From contig NZ_CAJXTC010000020.1 of NCBI RefSeq assembly GCF_913060805.1, forward strand, positions 1-64,000: a stretch of 64,000 bases of DNA, read 5' to 3'. Origin of the DNA: an uncultured Draconibacterium sp. GTDB taxonomy: Bacteria > Bacteroidota > Bacteroidia > Bacteroidales > Prolixibacteraceae. Both the position numbers and the translations under genes were made by a program. The notes beneath the pieces were generated by a model. That model saw only the letters and a list, made by a program, of their open reading frames with translations, ran no database searches and was not told the DNA's origin. Below are positions 24,150-32,397 of the stretch, in pieces; within the stretch, counting starts at the first letter, position 1, and every line of letters starts with the position of its first letter.

Positions 24150-26222
24150 ATGAAGAAAAATCTCTCTTTTATTTTACTATTTCTATTCAGTGTTACCAGT
24201 GCAGTTGCACAATACACACCGTTTTACCAATACACTTTGCTGCCTCCTGAAGTGATGGATGAAATTATAGGAGAATCATCAGGCGAAACCGCAATAAACC
24301 ATGTAATTGAAATGGTGGGTTATCAGCGTAACCGACCTGTAAGTGAATATGGTTCAGCCTACTTCCGTGAAGGCAAATACGTACTAGACAAACTAAATGA
24401 ATACGGAATAGCCGGTGCCAAAATAGAACGTTTCGACGGCGGCGAAACCTGGGACGGAATAAAAGGAGAATTATGGGAAGTTGAGCCGGGCAGAATAAAA
24501 CTGGCCGATTATAAAGATATTGCCCTTTCGCTAGCGGAAGGAAGCAAACCAACCGATGTAACTGCCGAATTAATTTGGGTGGAAGAAGGCCTGGAAAACG
24601 ACTTTGAAGGATTGGATGTAAAAGACAAAATTGTAGTAACATCCGGAATGGTGAGCAGAGTTCACAACACAGCTATTGAAAAAGGTGCACTTGGTGTTGT
24701 TGCCTTTGGCTCGAGCCGCGAACTTACTGCTCCGCTTGCCATTCCCGCCAGTGGAATCAGAGGCGAAAACGCCACTTTTGGTTTTTACCTCACACCACGT
24801 GAAGGTTACAAATTACGCGACCGCCTGATTCGTGGCGAAAAAATTAAAGTGCATGCCGTTGTCGAGTCGCAAATGTTGCCTTACGATTTACAGGTGCCAA
24901 CCTGTGTTATTCCGGGCAGCGATCCAGATGCCGGCGAAGTTATTCTTTCCGCACATATTTTCGAAGGATATACCAAACAGGGAGCCAACGACAACGTTTC
25001 GGGTGGTGCTGCCATTCTCGAAGTGGCGCGTATTATCAACCAGTTGGTTGCTGACGGCCGCGTTCCACAACCCAAAAGAAGTATTCGTTTTATCTGGGTG
25101 CCTGAATTCTCGGGAACAATTCCATGGGTGAGCGCCCATGCCGATATTATGGAACAAACGCTTTGTAACATTAACCTCGACATGGTTGGACTGCACCTGA
25201 AAAGCAACAATTCGTTTTTTAGTATGATGCGCACCACATTTGGGAATCCGCACTATATTAATGATGTGATGGAAAATTACTTTGTGTACATGGGCGAAGC
25301 AAACCGCGAAATTCTTGCCAACCGGAGAAACAAAAGAATTGCGAACCAGATTATCGCGCCGAGTGGAACCGATGATGCCTTTTATTACCAGATCGAGCAA
25401 CATTACGGTTCATCCGACCACGAAGTATTTAATAACTGGACCACACATGTGCCGGGAGTTATGCTGATTACCTGGCCCGATATGTACTACCACACCTCGC
25501 AGGATACTCCGGATAAACTTGATGCTACACAAATGAGACGCGCTGCGGTTATTGCTGCAGCAGGCGCTTATAACATCGCCTCTGCCGACGAAGAAATGGC
25601 CGGGTCGATTGCAGAAACTTCATTTACTTACGGATCGAAAAGAATGGGTATTGAACTGGGTCGTGCTTTAGATGAATTAAGATATGCCGATGCGGAGTCG
25701 TTTGAAACCACCTGCAAAAAAGTTAAAGCTTATCTGGAAACAACTTCCAATAGCGAGCTAGCAACACTTCAATCGGTTACAGAACTGGCTCCGGATAGTA
25801 AAATGTTGGCATCGCAATTGGAAACACTGTCTGCATCAACAAAGCAGCTTTTTGATGCCAACTCGGTAATTCTGGATAATCAAATTGAACTGACAGCCTC
25901 AAAACTTGGCGTAAAATTTCCGTCGTACAAGCTTACAAAACTGGAAAAAGAAGCCAGCGAATTTATTCCTGTTCCTTCGGAGAAAATACAGGTTGGTGCT
26001 TTCCGTGTTGAAGGTGCGGTGCGTCAATTACCAAAAGATGTTCAGGAAAAATATCCTTACAAAAACATTGCATCCACTACCGAACTTTGTACTTTGATTA
26101 ACGGAAAAAACAGCGCTTTAGATATTAAAAAGATGCTGGATACCCAACACAAAGAAGTTTCGGATTTGCAAGATGTTTTAAATTATTGCGAGTTACTGAA
26201 AGAAGCAGAACTTATTAAATAA
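24150..26222 (+). CDS. Secreted M28-family metallopeptidase with PA domain
   Basis: A 690-aa exported zinc peptidase with a signal peptide at residues 1 to about 21. A protease-associated (PA) domain occupies about residues 130-240 (VTAELIWVEEG to GALGVVAFGSS). The M28 catalytic core follows: His in ILSAHIFEG, the bridging Asp in GANDNVSGGAA, Glu in VPEFSGT, Asp in NLDMVGL, and a late His in YGSSDHEVFNNW, so the metal set is complete. The C-terminal 200 residues are helical, with a DUF4910-like or winged-helix-like character. It is monocistronic, with a strong hairpin and terminator behind. It probably degrades peptides in the periplasm or outside the cell. Confidence 0.88.
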   Translation: MKKNLSFILLFLFSVTSAVAQYTPFYQYTLLPPEVMDEIIGESSGETAINHVIEMVGYQRNRPVSEYGSAYFREGKYVLDKLNEYGIAGAKIERFDGGETWDGIKGELWEVEPGRIKLADYKDIALSLAEGSKPTDVTAELIWVEEGLENDFEGLDVKDKIVVTSGMVSRVHNTAIEKGALGVVAFGSSRELTAPLAIPASGIRGENATFGFYLTPREGYKLRDRLIRGEKIKVHAVVESQMLPYDLQVPTCVIPGSDPDAGEVILSAHIFEGYTKQGANDNVSGGAAILEVARIINQLVADGRVPQPKRSIRFIWVPEFSGTIPWVSAHADIMEQTLCNINLDMVGLHLKSNNSFFSMMRTTFGNPHYINDVMENYFVYMGEANREILANRRNKRIANQIIAPSGTDDAFYYQIEQHYGSSDHEVFNNWTTHVPGVMLITWPDMYYHTSQDTPDKLDATQMRRAAVIAAAGAYNIASADEEMAGSIAETSFTYGSKRMGIELGRALDELRYADAESFETTCKKVKAYLETTSNSELATLQSVTELAPDSKMLASQLETLSASTKQLFDANSVILDNQIELTASKLGVKFPSYKLTKLEKEASEFIPVPSEKIQVGAFRVEGAVRQLPKDVQEKYPYKNIASTTELCTLINGKNSALDIKKMLDTQHKEVSDLQDVLNYCELLKEAELIK

Positions 26223-26229
26223 CACAACA

Positions 26230-26262
26230 ATTCATCGTATGACTTTGAGTCATACGATGAAT
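26230..26262 (+). other. Perfect 14-bp hairpin after the peptidase gene
   Basis: ATTCATCGTATGAC pairs perfectly with GTCATACGATGAAT across TTTGA, 8 nt after the stop codon. It has no U-tract and precedes a separate terminator. Confidence 0.75.
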
Positions 26263-26272
26263 AAGAAAGTTG

Positions 26273-26303
26273 AAGCCGGTTCCGTTTGGGGCCGGCTTTT
26301 ATT
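26273..26303 (+). terminator. Terminator of the M28 peptidase gene
   Basis: AAGCCGGTTCC pairs with GGGGCCGGCTT (two G-U pairs) with a GTTT loop and a TTATT tail. It is near-identical to the mutB terminator 3.2 kb away. Confidence 0.85.
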
Positions 26304-26308
26304 GTGCA

Positions 26309-26343
26309 TAAAAAAGGCGGACTCCCGTGCAGGAATCCGCCTT
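26309..26343 (-). terminator. Terminator of secreted paralog 1
   Basis: Read on the minus strand, AAGGCGGATTCC pairs with GGAGTCCGCCTT (one G-U) and is followed by six U. It lies 25 nt past the stop of the gene at 26368. Confidence 0.85.
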
Positions 26344-26367
26344 CAACCTTTTCTCTTAAAACGCGCC

Positions 26368-26949
26368 TTAATCAATTACTACACTATGCTCGTAGATATT
26401 CATTTTGTTGGTTAAAACTACATCGTAAACACCGGAATTCAGATCCGACAAATCGATGGCTTTATGTATCTTAAAATCTTTACCTAAGGCAACTTCTTCT
26501 AATAATGTTCGATTCTCGTATACGTACAATTTAATGTCTTCATTTTCAAAGTTCAAATACGATAATTTAATTAGGTCGCCTTCCCTGTGAAAATAAGGAT
26601 CAACCGTTTTTCGTACATCTTCTACTTCAACTTCGCCGTAATTAATTGACAACTGCTTACTAATTTCCTCATCACCTGTTCTCACATAATACCAGTATGT
26701 TCCATTGTCAAGATCCGAAAAGTCGTAACGTTTCTCCAGTTCAGCTCTTGGAATTTCTGTTTCCATCTGATAAATACTGTTTCCGTATTCATCGGTTAAT
26801 TCAATTTCGAAATGTTGCATTTCGCCTGTTGAAATCTCCACCACTGTTGCGTCAGCTTCACCAGCCTCCATGTTTACTCTTAAGTTTCCTGTTGCCATTG
26901 CAACGCTTGCTACAAGCATTGCAAAAAGTCCTACAAATAATGTTTTCAT
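26368..26949 (-). CDS. Secreted two-repeat beta-sandwich protein, paralog 1
   Basis: A 193-aa exported protein with a signal peptide (about residues 1-19, ending in MATGN). I do not know a named family. It belongs to a set of five paralogs in this window that share a layout. Repeat one (about 40-105) ends in YDFSDLDNGTYWYYV, and a linker carries VDPYF. Repeat two (about 125-193) reads KLSYLNFENEDIKLYVYE and ends in IDLSDLNSGVYDVVLTNK. The DLS-L-(N/S)G-Y pattern resembles the type IX secretion C-terminal domain, but it occurs twice and fills the whole protein. A cell-surface structural or sensing role is conceivable. It is co-oriented with paralog 2, 396 nt upstream. Confidence 0.8.
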   Translation of the reverse strand: MKTLFVGLFAMLVASVAMATGNLRVNMEAGEADATVVEISTGEMQHFEIELTDEYGNSIYQMETEIPRAELEKRYDFSDLDNGTYWYYVRTGDEEISKQLSINYGEVEVEDVRKTVDPYFHREGDLIKLSYLNFENEDIKLYVYENRTLLEEVALGKDFKIHKAIDLSDLNSGVYDVVLTNKMNIYEHSVVID

Positions 26950-27274
26950 GATTCTAATTTTTAATTTTCTGTTCTTTCTTGTTTTCTATAAGTGAAAGGA
27001 ATCAAGACCTTGTTTTGTTTATTCTTTTCGGGCATATCTTAAACAAATGGCAAGTAAACAGATTCAAACATCAATAATAACAACCTTTTCCGAATGATGT
27101 TAATGTGTTGTTAAAACCTAAATATGACGAAGAAAGCATTGGATTGATGCCTGAGCAAACAAAAAGTAATTCAGAGGCTTGCAGTTAAGAAATTAGATTT
27201 GGTCAATGATAAAAGCAGCTCATTTCTGCAAAAAAATACAACAGAGACCATTTCTTTGGCTCATATTTTAGCAC
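26950..27274. other. Upstream region of paralog 1
   Basis: AT-rich intergenic DNA of about 325 nt. There is no open frame and no convincing -7/-33 pair in the minus direction; I see no repeat here. Confidence 0.4.
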
Positions 27275-27303
27275 AAAAAAAAGCGAATCCGTGGATTCGC
27301 TTT
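27275..27303 (-). terminator. Terminator of secreted paralog 2
   Basis: AAGCGAATCC pairs perfectly with GGATTCGCTT, with a very short loop and seven to eight U on the minus strand. It lies 42 nt past the stop at 27346. Confidence 0.85.
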
Positions 27304-27345
27304 ACCAAAACTAACTAATTTAACTACCTAAACTTACGAAAAATA

Positions 27346-27942
27346 TTAATTGAGAGTTATTTCATATTCATAAACACCATGCTTACTTACCAATACAGCT
27401 TCGTAGCTGCCATTGTCAAGTTTCGAAAGATCGATGGCGTGGTTAACTGCAAACTCCGATCCCAACACATCTTCGTGAACCAGACTGTTACTTTTTTCAT
27501 CGTACACATATAATGTAACATCACCAGCACCATGATTCAGGTATGAGATATTCAATTGATCATTGTTCATTCCGAAATAAGGATCTACCTGTTTCATTTG
27601 GTCGATAACTTTTACATCGCCGTTTTTTACGGCCAACGTAGTTACATTTTTCTCGTTATCAAGTTTTACCGAGAAAGTGTATTCGCCGTTACTTAATTTC
27701 GAAAAATCATACGTATTCAAAACCAGCGTTAGCGGTTGCTGAATTTGTTTGTAATAAATAAGGTCGTTGCTACTGTTGCGGATTTCCATTTCAAATTGGC
27801 TTTCTACCGCGTTGGTAACACGAACGTGTGCTTCAGCACCTTCGCCTTCCGAAATGTTTACACTTAGATTTCCTGTCGCCATTACGGCTCCTGCACTTAG
27901 TGCAAGAGCAACTGTTAAAAGAATTTTGTTTAATCGTTTCAT
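27346..27942 (-). CDS. Secreted two-repeat beta-sandwich protein, paralog 2
   Basis: A 198-aa exported protein, closest in layout to paralog 1. The signal peptide covers about residues 1-22 (again ending in MATGN). Repeat one ends in YDFSKLSNGEYTFSV; the linker has KQVDPYF; repeat two opens with LNISYLNHGAGDVTLYVYDE and ends in IDLSKLDNGSYEAVLVSKH. The conserved Asn/Asp-Gly-x-Tyr turn occurs in both repeats. There is no catalytic motif. It is divergent from the LytTR response regulator gene (291 nt apart), so the regulator's binding array at 28137-28188 could in principle also affect it. Confidence 0.8.
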   Translation of the reverse strand: MKRLNKILLTVALALSAGAVMATGNLSVNISEGEGAEAHVRVTNAVESQFEMEIRNSSNDLIYYKQIQQPLTLVLNTYDFSKLSNGEYTFSVKLDNEKNVTTLAVKNGDVKVIDQMKQVDPYFGMNNDQLNISYLNHGAGDVTLYVYDEKSNSLVHEDVLGSEFAVNHAIDLSKLDNGSYEAVLVSKHGVYEYEITLN

Positions 27943-28136
27943 AACTTGCTATTATTTAATTGTTTTCAGTTCTATGACAGCAATATATGGATAAAGTTTA
28001 ATTCGATCACGTTAACTAATTGTTAAAGACCTTTTTGTCTTTTATTATCAGGTAGTTATACCCGTGTTAATGTCATGTTAACTGCTAAAATCGTCGAAAA
28101 CGGGCTCAAACCGGGCGATTCGAAAAGAGTAAAAAT

Positions 28137-28188
28137 TACCGTTTATTCGCCAGAACCTACCGCTTATTTGCCAGAACCTACCGCTTAT
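28137..28188 (+). promoter_or_regulatory. LytTR-type direct-repeat array upstream of the response regulator
   Basis: TACCG(T/C)TTAT occurs three times at 28137, 28158 and 28179, exactly 21 bp apart. The 11-nt spacers are TCGCCAGAACC and TTGCCAGAACC. The 9-mer ACCGTTTAT fits the published LytTR consensus [TA][AC][CA]GTTN[AG][TG], and 9 plus 12 nt is the classical spacing of LytTR sites. The array ends 32 nt before a -7 box. Confidence 0.85.
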
Positions 28189-28219
28189 ATAAAAACAAAA
28201 TATTTTTTACAATTAATCC

Positions 28220-28227
28220 TATCTTTG
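28220..28227 (+). promoter_or_regulatory. Candidate -7 box of the LytTR regulator gene
   Basis: TATCTTTG fully matches TAnnTTTG. It lies only 7 nt before the ATG at 28234, so the transcript would be leaderless or nearly so. No TTTG lies at -33, which fits a promoter that needs an activator bound at the upstream array. Confidence 0.6.
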
Positions 28228-28233
28228 TTAGTA

Positions 28234-29028
28234 ATGACTAAATACAACGCCATAATTATCGACGACGAAAAGAATGTGCAGGAGGCTTTAAAGATCTTAC
28301 TTCAGCGCAATTGTCCGAATATTAACATCTGCGACACGGCCGGTTCGGCCAGCCAGGGACGCGATTTGTTAAATCAGTGGGATGTGCAATTAATCTTCCT
28401 CGATATTTCGATGCCCGGAGAGAATGGATTCGATTTTTTGGCCAGTATTCCGAAAGAAGATTACGCTATTATTTTTACCACAGCCTACGAAGAATATGCC
28501 TTGCGAGCCATTAAAACAAACGCAATTGATTACCTGCTAAAACCCATCGATCCGGAGGAGTTGAAAGAAGCAGTAATCAAAGCAACATCGCACCTCGATC
28601 TTCGCAAGCAAAACCAGGACATTCAAAAAACATATGGCGAATCGTTGAACAATCTAACCGAGCAAGCGAACGACGGATTTGTTTATGCCCCCAAAATAAC
28701 GGTAATCGAAAAATTTGGTTTTAAAATAATTGAAGTAGACAAGATCAGGTATATTGAAGCCGATGGCGCTTATTCCGTAATTCATTTATCGGATTTGGAC
28801 AAAGTAGTGTCGAGTAAACCGGTAGGAGACATTGAAAAAATTCTCGATCCTTCCTACTTTGTGCGCATTCATAAATCCACGTTGATAAATCTAAATTACC
28901 TCCGTGGTTTTTCGAGTTTCGAAGGCAACTACGCCGTAATGGACGACCAAACAGAACTGGCCATTTCGCGCAGAAAATACACCGAGTTCAAGGAAGCTGT
29001 TTCAAAATATTCCAAATCAATTGAATAG
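28234..29028 (+). CDS. LytTR-family response regulator
   Basis: A 264-aa regulator. The frame opens at 28075, but the upstream part runs through the binding array, and ATG 28234 gives the standard receiver start MTKYNAIIIDDEKN. The receiver domain (1 to about 120) has Asp10/Asp11 and phospho-acceptor Asp57 in IFLDISMPGENG, Thr in FTTAY and Lys in LLKPI. The LytTR DNA-binding domain (about 155-260) has RYIEADGAYSVIHL, FVRIHKSTLINL and AISRRKYTEF. The kinase gene starts on the last base of its stop codon. It is very likely autoregulated through the upstream array. Confidence 0.95.
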   Translation: MTKYNAIIIDDEKNVQEALKILLQRNCPNINICDTAGSASQGRDLLNQWDVQLIFLDISMPGENGFDFLASIPKEDYAIIFTTAYEEYALRAIKTNAIDYLLKPIDPEELKEAVIKATSHLDLRKQNQDIQKTYGESLNNLTEQANDGFVYAPKITVIEKFGFKIIEVDKIRYIEADGAYSVIHLSDLDKVVSSKPVGDIEKILDPSYFVRIHKSTLINLNYLRGFSSFEGNYAVMDDQTELAISRRKYTEFKEAVSKYSKSIE

Positions 29029-31934
29029 TGAAAAAATTCCTGTTAATACCTGCACTTATTTTATTCATCACTCAGCTTGTTTGCGGACAAAATCCGTTTA
29101 TAACAAACTATACAATTGCCGATGGATTGCCCACCAACAAGGTGTTTTGTGTATTGCAGGATAAGAATGATTTTATGTGGTTTGGTACTTCTGCCGGCGT
29201 TGTTCGTTTCGACGGGACAAGCTACGTTCGGTACACTACCAAAGACGGGATGAGCTACAATCGCGTCGTTCGTATGAAAGAAGATTTGGAGGGCCGGATT
29301 TGGTGCCTGAATATTGATGGTTCGGTTAACTATATTTATAAGAACAAGGTTTTTAATGAGAAAAATGCCCCCTTCCTGAGTGAAGTAAGAACCAATTTTT
29401 ATTATCACGATCTGTATCAGGATAAAGACTCAACCATATACTTCTTTAATGGCACCGGAGAAGTTTCAGTTGTAAAAGGCAACACTTTTATCGATTATTT
29501 ACCGTCGAGTTTAAACGGGGCTGTTATTTTTAATATCACCCGAAACACAAACGACAACCTCCTTTTTTGGGACAGTAACCGGATAGTTGAAAAACGTACT
29601 GTTGATGAAATAATAGAAACTCATCCGCTTGATTTTAACGTTACCCGTGTTACCACATCGCCCGAAGGAGTTACCTACGTGTGCGATATGGATGGAAATA
29701 TTCATCTGTTTCAAGGCTCGCGACTGGTTTCGAGAAACTTTGTACACATTGATGCGCAGGTAGTAAACGACATGCTTATTAAGGATGAATTGTTGTGGGT
29801 GTCGACATTCGACAACGGACTGTATTGTTTTAAAAACGACAGCCTGATCTTTCATCATGCGATGAATAAAATTCAAAACCTGGTGCTCGATGCTCAAAAC
29901 AATTTATGGACAAGCTCAACTACCTACGGTGTTTTAAAAATAAACGACGGCATACTAAAATACCAAACAATTGAGGCCGAACAGTTTGAAGAAAAGGGAG
30001 TAAGAGCAATTGCCCCATCGAACGATGATTTTTTGTGGCTGACCAATGGCGAGTCAATATATATTTTTAAAGATGGAAAACTCTTCGATAAGAAAATCGA
30101 TGTTGGCGAATACATTCTCGACGAAATTACCCAAGTAAGCGATAACACATTGCTGATAAGCGGCATAAGTACGCCCTTATACATTTACAAGAACCTTAGA
30201 ATAGATACGCGAAGCAACACCATAAAATACGATGATTTAAACAAGTCGAATATCCATGTGAGGAAACCGGTAGTCGATCCTTCCGAATCGAGGGTGAGTT
30301 TTTATTTAAACGACAATTTATTCTTTCGCGAGTTGAGAGACAACTACCCGCAATTTCGCATTCCCTATACCGACTGGGGCCGAATACGCAATATATTTCT
30401 GAATTACAAAAACGATTTAATTGTAAATGGAAACACAAACCATGTGGTTTCAGGTGGCCGTATTTCCGACGATTCAATTTACAGCGCATTCAACGGGAAA
30501 TGGATCGCTTCGAACATTACAATCGACTCAAGCAGCGAGATTTTACAGATTGAAGAAGCCGATAAATCGGAACTCTTTTTAGTACATAACGATAGTACTT
30601 ACCAACTTATCGACAATCTTGAAGATCATATCAGTCTAAAAATAAAGGATATGATTTACTACGACAAAACGCTTTTTCTGTTTAATCAGCAAACGGTTTA
30701 TTTCATTACCAATCCTTCAGCAATAATCCATGGCGAACCTGCAGTGCTTAACCGCCTGAACATCGCTTTCAACAATATTAACGACCTGTATTGCCAAAAC
30801 GAAGTTTTGTATGTTGCTTCCGACGACGGCCTAACATTAATTCCGGTAAGCGAATGTGTTAATGCCGTTTTGATACCTACAAAACCTTATTTTTCGAAAG
30901 TTACAGTCGACGAGAATGAGATCGATCTGGCCGAAAGAGAAATTGCATACAAAAGTAAAGACCGTTTAAATATTGAATTTTCGAGTCTTAATTTCTCCTC
31001 ATCAGCATCAAACTACGCCTACATGCTCGAAGGTGTAAACAACGATTGGATTACCGGTTCCGAAAAACAGGTGGTGTATTTTAACCTAAAACCTGGCCAC
31101 TACACGTTTAAGCTAAAATCGAGAAAAAATATGGAGCCTTACAGCGAAGTAATCGAACTTCCGATTACTGTCGTTCCTACTTTCTTTCAACGTTTAATTA
31201 CAAAAATCGGGGCACTACTCATCCTGTTGTTTTTGGGATTTCTGATAGTTAGAGGCTACTACCGCCGACAACTTCGTGAGCGCGAAAAAGACAACCAGTT
31301 GGTTACCCTCGAAAACCGGGCTTTACAATCGATGATGAATCCTCATTTTATTTTCAATTCGCTGGGATCGATTCAGAAATTTCTTCTTCAAAATAAATCG
31401 GAAGAAGCCGGTGCTTATCTTTCACGTTTTGCGCGACTGATCAGGCAAACCATGAATTCGATTAAATCGAACTCTGTCTTGCTGGATGATGAAGTGGAAC
31501 GTTTGAGAAACTACATTGAGCTGGAACAATTCAGAATGGAAAACCATTTTGATTTTAGCGTTCTTATAGACGAGCAGTTGGAACAAGACGATTATTTTAT
31601 TCCGTCGATGATTGTTCAACCCTTTGTTGAAAACGCCATTTGGCACGGTGTTTCGCAACTTTCGGACAAAGGAAAAATTACCATCCGTTTTAACTACGTA
31701 AATGAAAAAAGTATCCGCATTGTAATTGAAGACAACGGCATTGGTTTCGAGAAATCAAAAGCATTCTCGAAAAACAAAAGCCACCTGAACATGGCATCGA
31801 ACCTTACGCAAAAACGGATTCAGCTAATTGGCGAAAAATACCAGGTAAAAACGCAACTGAGTTACGAAGAACTCTCCCCCGGCGAGACAAATCCGGGTGC
31901 AAAAATTACACTTTTGGTTCCAATAGTTGAATAA
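29028..31934 (+). CDS. Propeller-sensing LytS-type histidine kinase
   Basis: A 968-aa membrane kinase starting at GTG 29028; the GTG shares a base with the regulator's TAG stop, so translation is coupled. There is a signal peptide (1 to about 20), then a periplasmic part made of two-component-propeller repeats (ADGLPTNKVFCVLQD, MWFGTSAGVVRFDG near the start) and a Y_Y_Y domain (about 645-715, LNIEFSSLNFS to YTFKLKSR). A single TM helix at about 722-745 follows. The cytoplasmic part has the LytS-type His773 in MNPHFIFNSLGSIQ and an ATPase lid with FVENAIWHGV and EDNGIGFE. Unlike HTCS proteins, the DNA-binding domain is on a separate polypeptide. Confidence 0.95.
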   Translation: MKKFLLIPALILFITQLVCGQNPFITNYTIADGLPTNKVFCVLQDKNDFMWFGTSAGVVRFDGTSYVRYTTKDGMSYNRVVRMKEDLEGRIWCLNIDGSVNYIYKNKVFNEKNAPFLSEVRTNFYYHDLYQDKDSTIYFFNGTGEVSVVKGNTFIDYLPSSLNGAVIFNITRNTNDNLLFWDSNRIVEKRTVDEIIETHPLDFNVTRVTTSPEGVTYVCDMDGNIHLFQGSRLVSRNFVHIDAQVVNDMLIKDELLWVSTFDNGLYCFKNDSLIFHHAMNKIQNLVLDAQNNLWTSSTTYGVLKINDGILKYQTIEAEQFEEKGVRAIAPSNDDFLWLTNGESIYIFKDGKLFDKKIDVGEYILDEITQVSDNTLLISGISTPLYIYKNLRIDTRSNTIKYDDLNKSNIHVRKPVVDPSESRVSFYLNDNLFFRELRDNYPQFRIPYTDWGRIRNIFLNYKNDLIVNGNTNHVVSGGRISDDSIYSAFNGKWIASNITIDSSSEILQIEEADKSELFLVHNDSTYQLIDNLEDHISLKIKDMIYYDKTLFLFNQQTVYFITNPSAIIHGEPAVLNRLNIAFNNINDLYCQNEVLYVASDDGLTLIPVSECVNAVLIPTKPYFSKVTVDENEIDLAEREIAYKSKDRLNIEFSSLNFSSSASNYAYMLEGVNNDWITGSEKQVVYFNLKPGHYTFKLKSRKNMEPYSEVIELPITVVPTFFQRLITKIGALLILLFLGFLIVRGYYRRQLREREKDNQLVTLENRALQSMMNPHFIFNSLGSIQKFLLQNKSEEAGAYLSRFARLIRQTMNSIKSNSVLLDDEVERLRNYIELEQFRMENHFDFSVLIDEQLEQDDYFIPSMIVQPFVENAIWHGVSQLSDKGKITIRFNYVNEKSIRIVIEDNGIGFEKSKAFSKNKSHLNMASNLTQKRIQLIGEKYQVKTQLSYEELSPGETNPGAKITLLVPIVE

Positions 31935-31943
31935 TGCCCAAAA

Positions 31944-31995
31944 AACCACTTATTCGCTAAAACCTACCGCTTATTCGCCAGAACCTACCGTTTAT
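31944..31995 (+). promoter_or_regulatory. Second LytTR-type direct-repeat array, after the kinase gene
   Basis: TACCGCTTAT (31965) and TACCGTTTAT (31986) are 21 bp apart, with a degenerate copy AACCACTTAT 21 bp earlier (31944). The spacers TCGCTAAAACC and TCGCCAGAACC match the first array. It ends 33 nt before a -7-like box, the same geometry as the array before the regulator. Confidence 0.85.
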
Positions 31996-32027
31996 AAATT
32001 ACCAAATTTTATTTCACATCATTTGCC

Positions 32028-32035
32028 TAATATTG
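32028..32035 (+). promoter_or_regulatory. Candidate -7 box of the small transcript
   Basis: TAATATTG has one mismatch to TAnnTTTG and lies 33 nt after the second array (32 nt in the first). It would start a transcript near 32041. Confidence 0.5.
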
Positions 32036-32040
32036 TATCA

Positions 32041-32269
32041 CAATTAAGAAATAGTTCTTTTCATACTTAATAAATAGAAACAAGAAGAATTTATCTCCTC
32101 ACATTCGGTTCCTTGTTCAAGCTTGATTAAAGTTAAAGCACCGCGGTTTTAACTATAACAAACACAAACTGTCCTTCACTGTCCCTGAAAGCAAACTAAT
32201 GGTTAGATCAAGAAAAAAACAAAACAAGGAATACAAAGCCAACCCACTCCTTTAGGGTTGGCTTTTTTT
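32041..32269 (+). ncRNA. Candidate LytTR-controlled small transcript
   Basis: A 460-nt gap follows the kinase gene. It starts with the LytTR array and -7-like box and ends in a strong terminator at 32235-32269, predicting a transcript of about 230 nt. It contains possible stems (AGTTAAA/TTTAACT around 32130-32153). The only short frame I see near the 3' end is an 18-codon one from ATG 32200 to TAG 32254 with a basic start (MVRSRKKQNK), whose stop lies inside the terminator loop. It may be a small RNA or encode a basic peptide. Positions 32270-32397 hold nothing I recognise. Confidence 0.4.
32235..32269 (+). terminator. Strong terminator of the small transcript
   Basis: A perfect 11-bp stem AAAGCCAACCC / GGGTTGGCTTT with a 9-nt loop and a run of T. 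It isolates the region after the kinase gene from the acyl-CoA ligase gene. Confidence 0.9.
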
Positions 32270-32397
32270 ATGCCTCAATTCCAAACATTTCAGTTAATTA
32301 TTGGTTTCTCCTCCAACAGCATCCATATTTACGCGCAAACAATTTGTTTTAATGCGAAATATGGTATTTTTAAAAGTTAAATATTAAACTGCTCGAA

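Noticed and set aside
28137-28188. CRISPR-like short repeats
   Set aside because: Three 10-nt repeats with near-identical spacers do not resemble CRISPR, which needs longer repeats and variable spacers; they fit LytTR sites instead.
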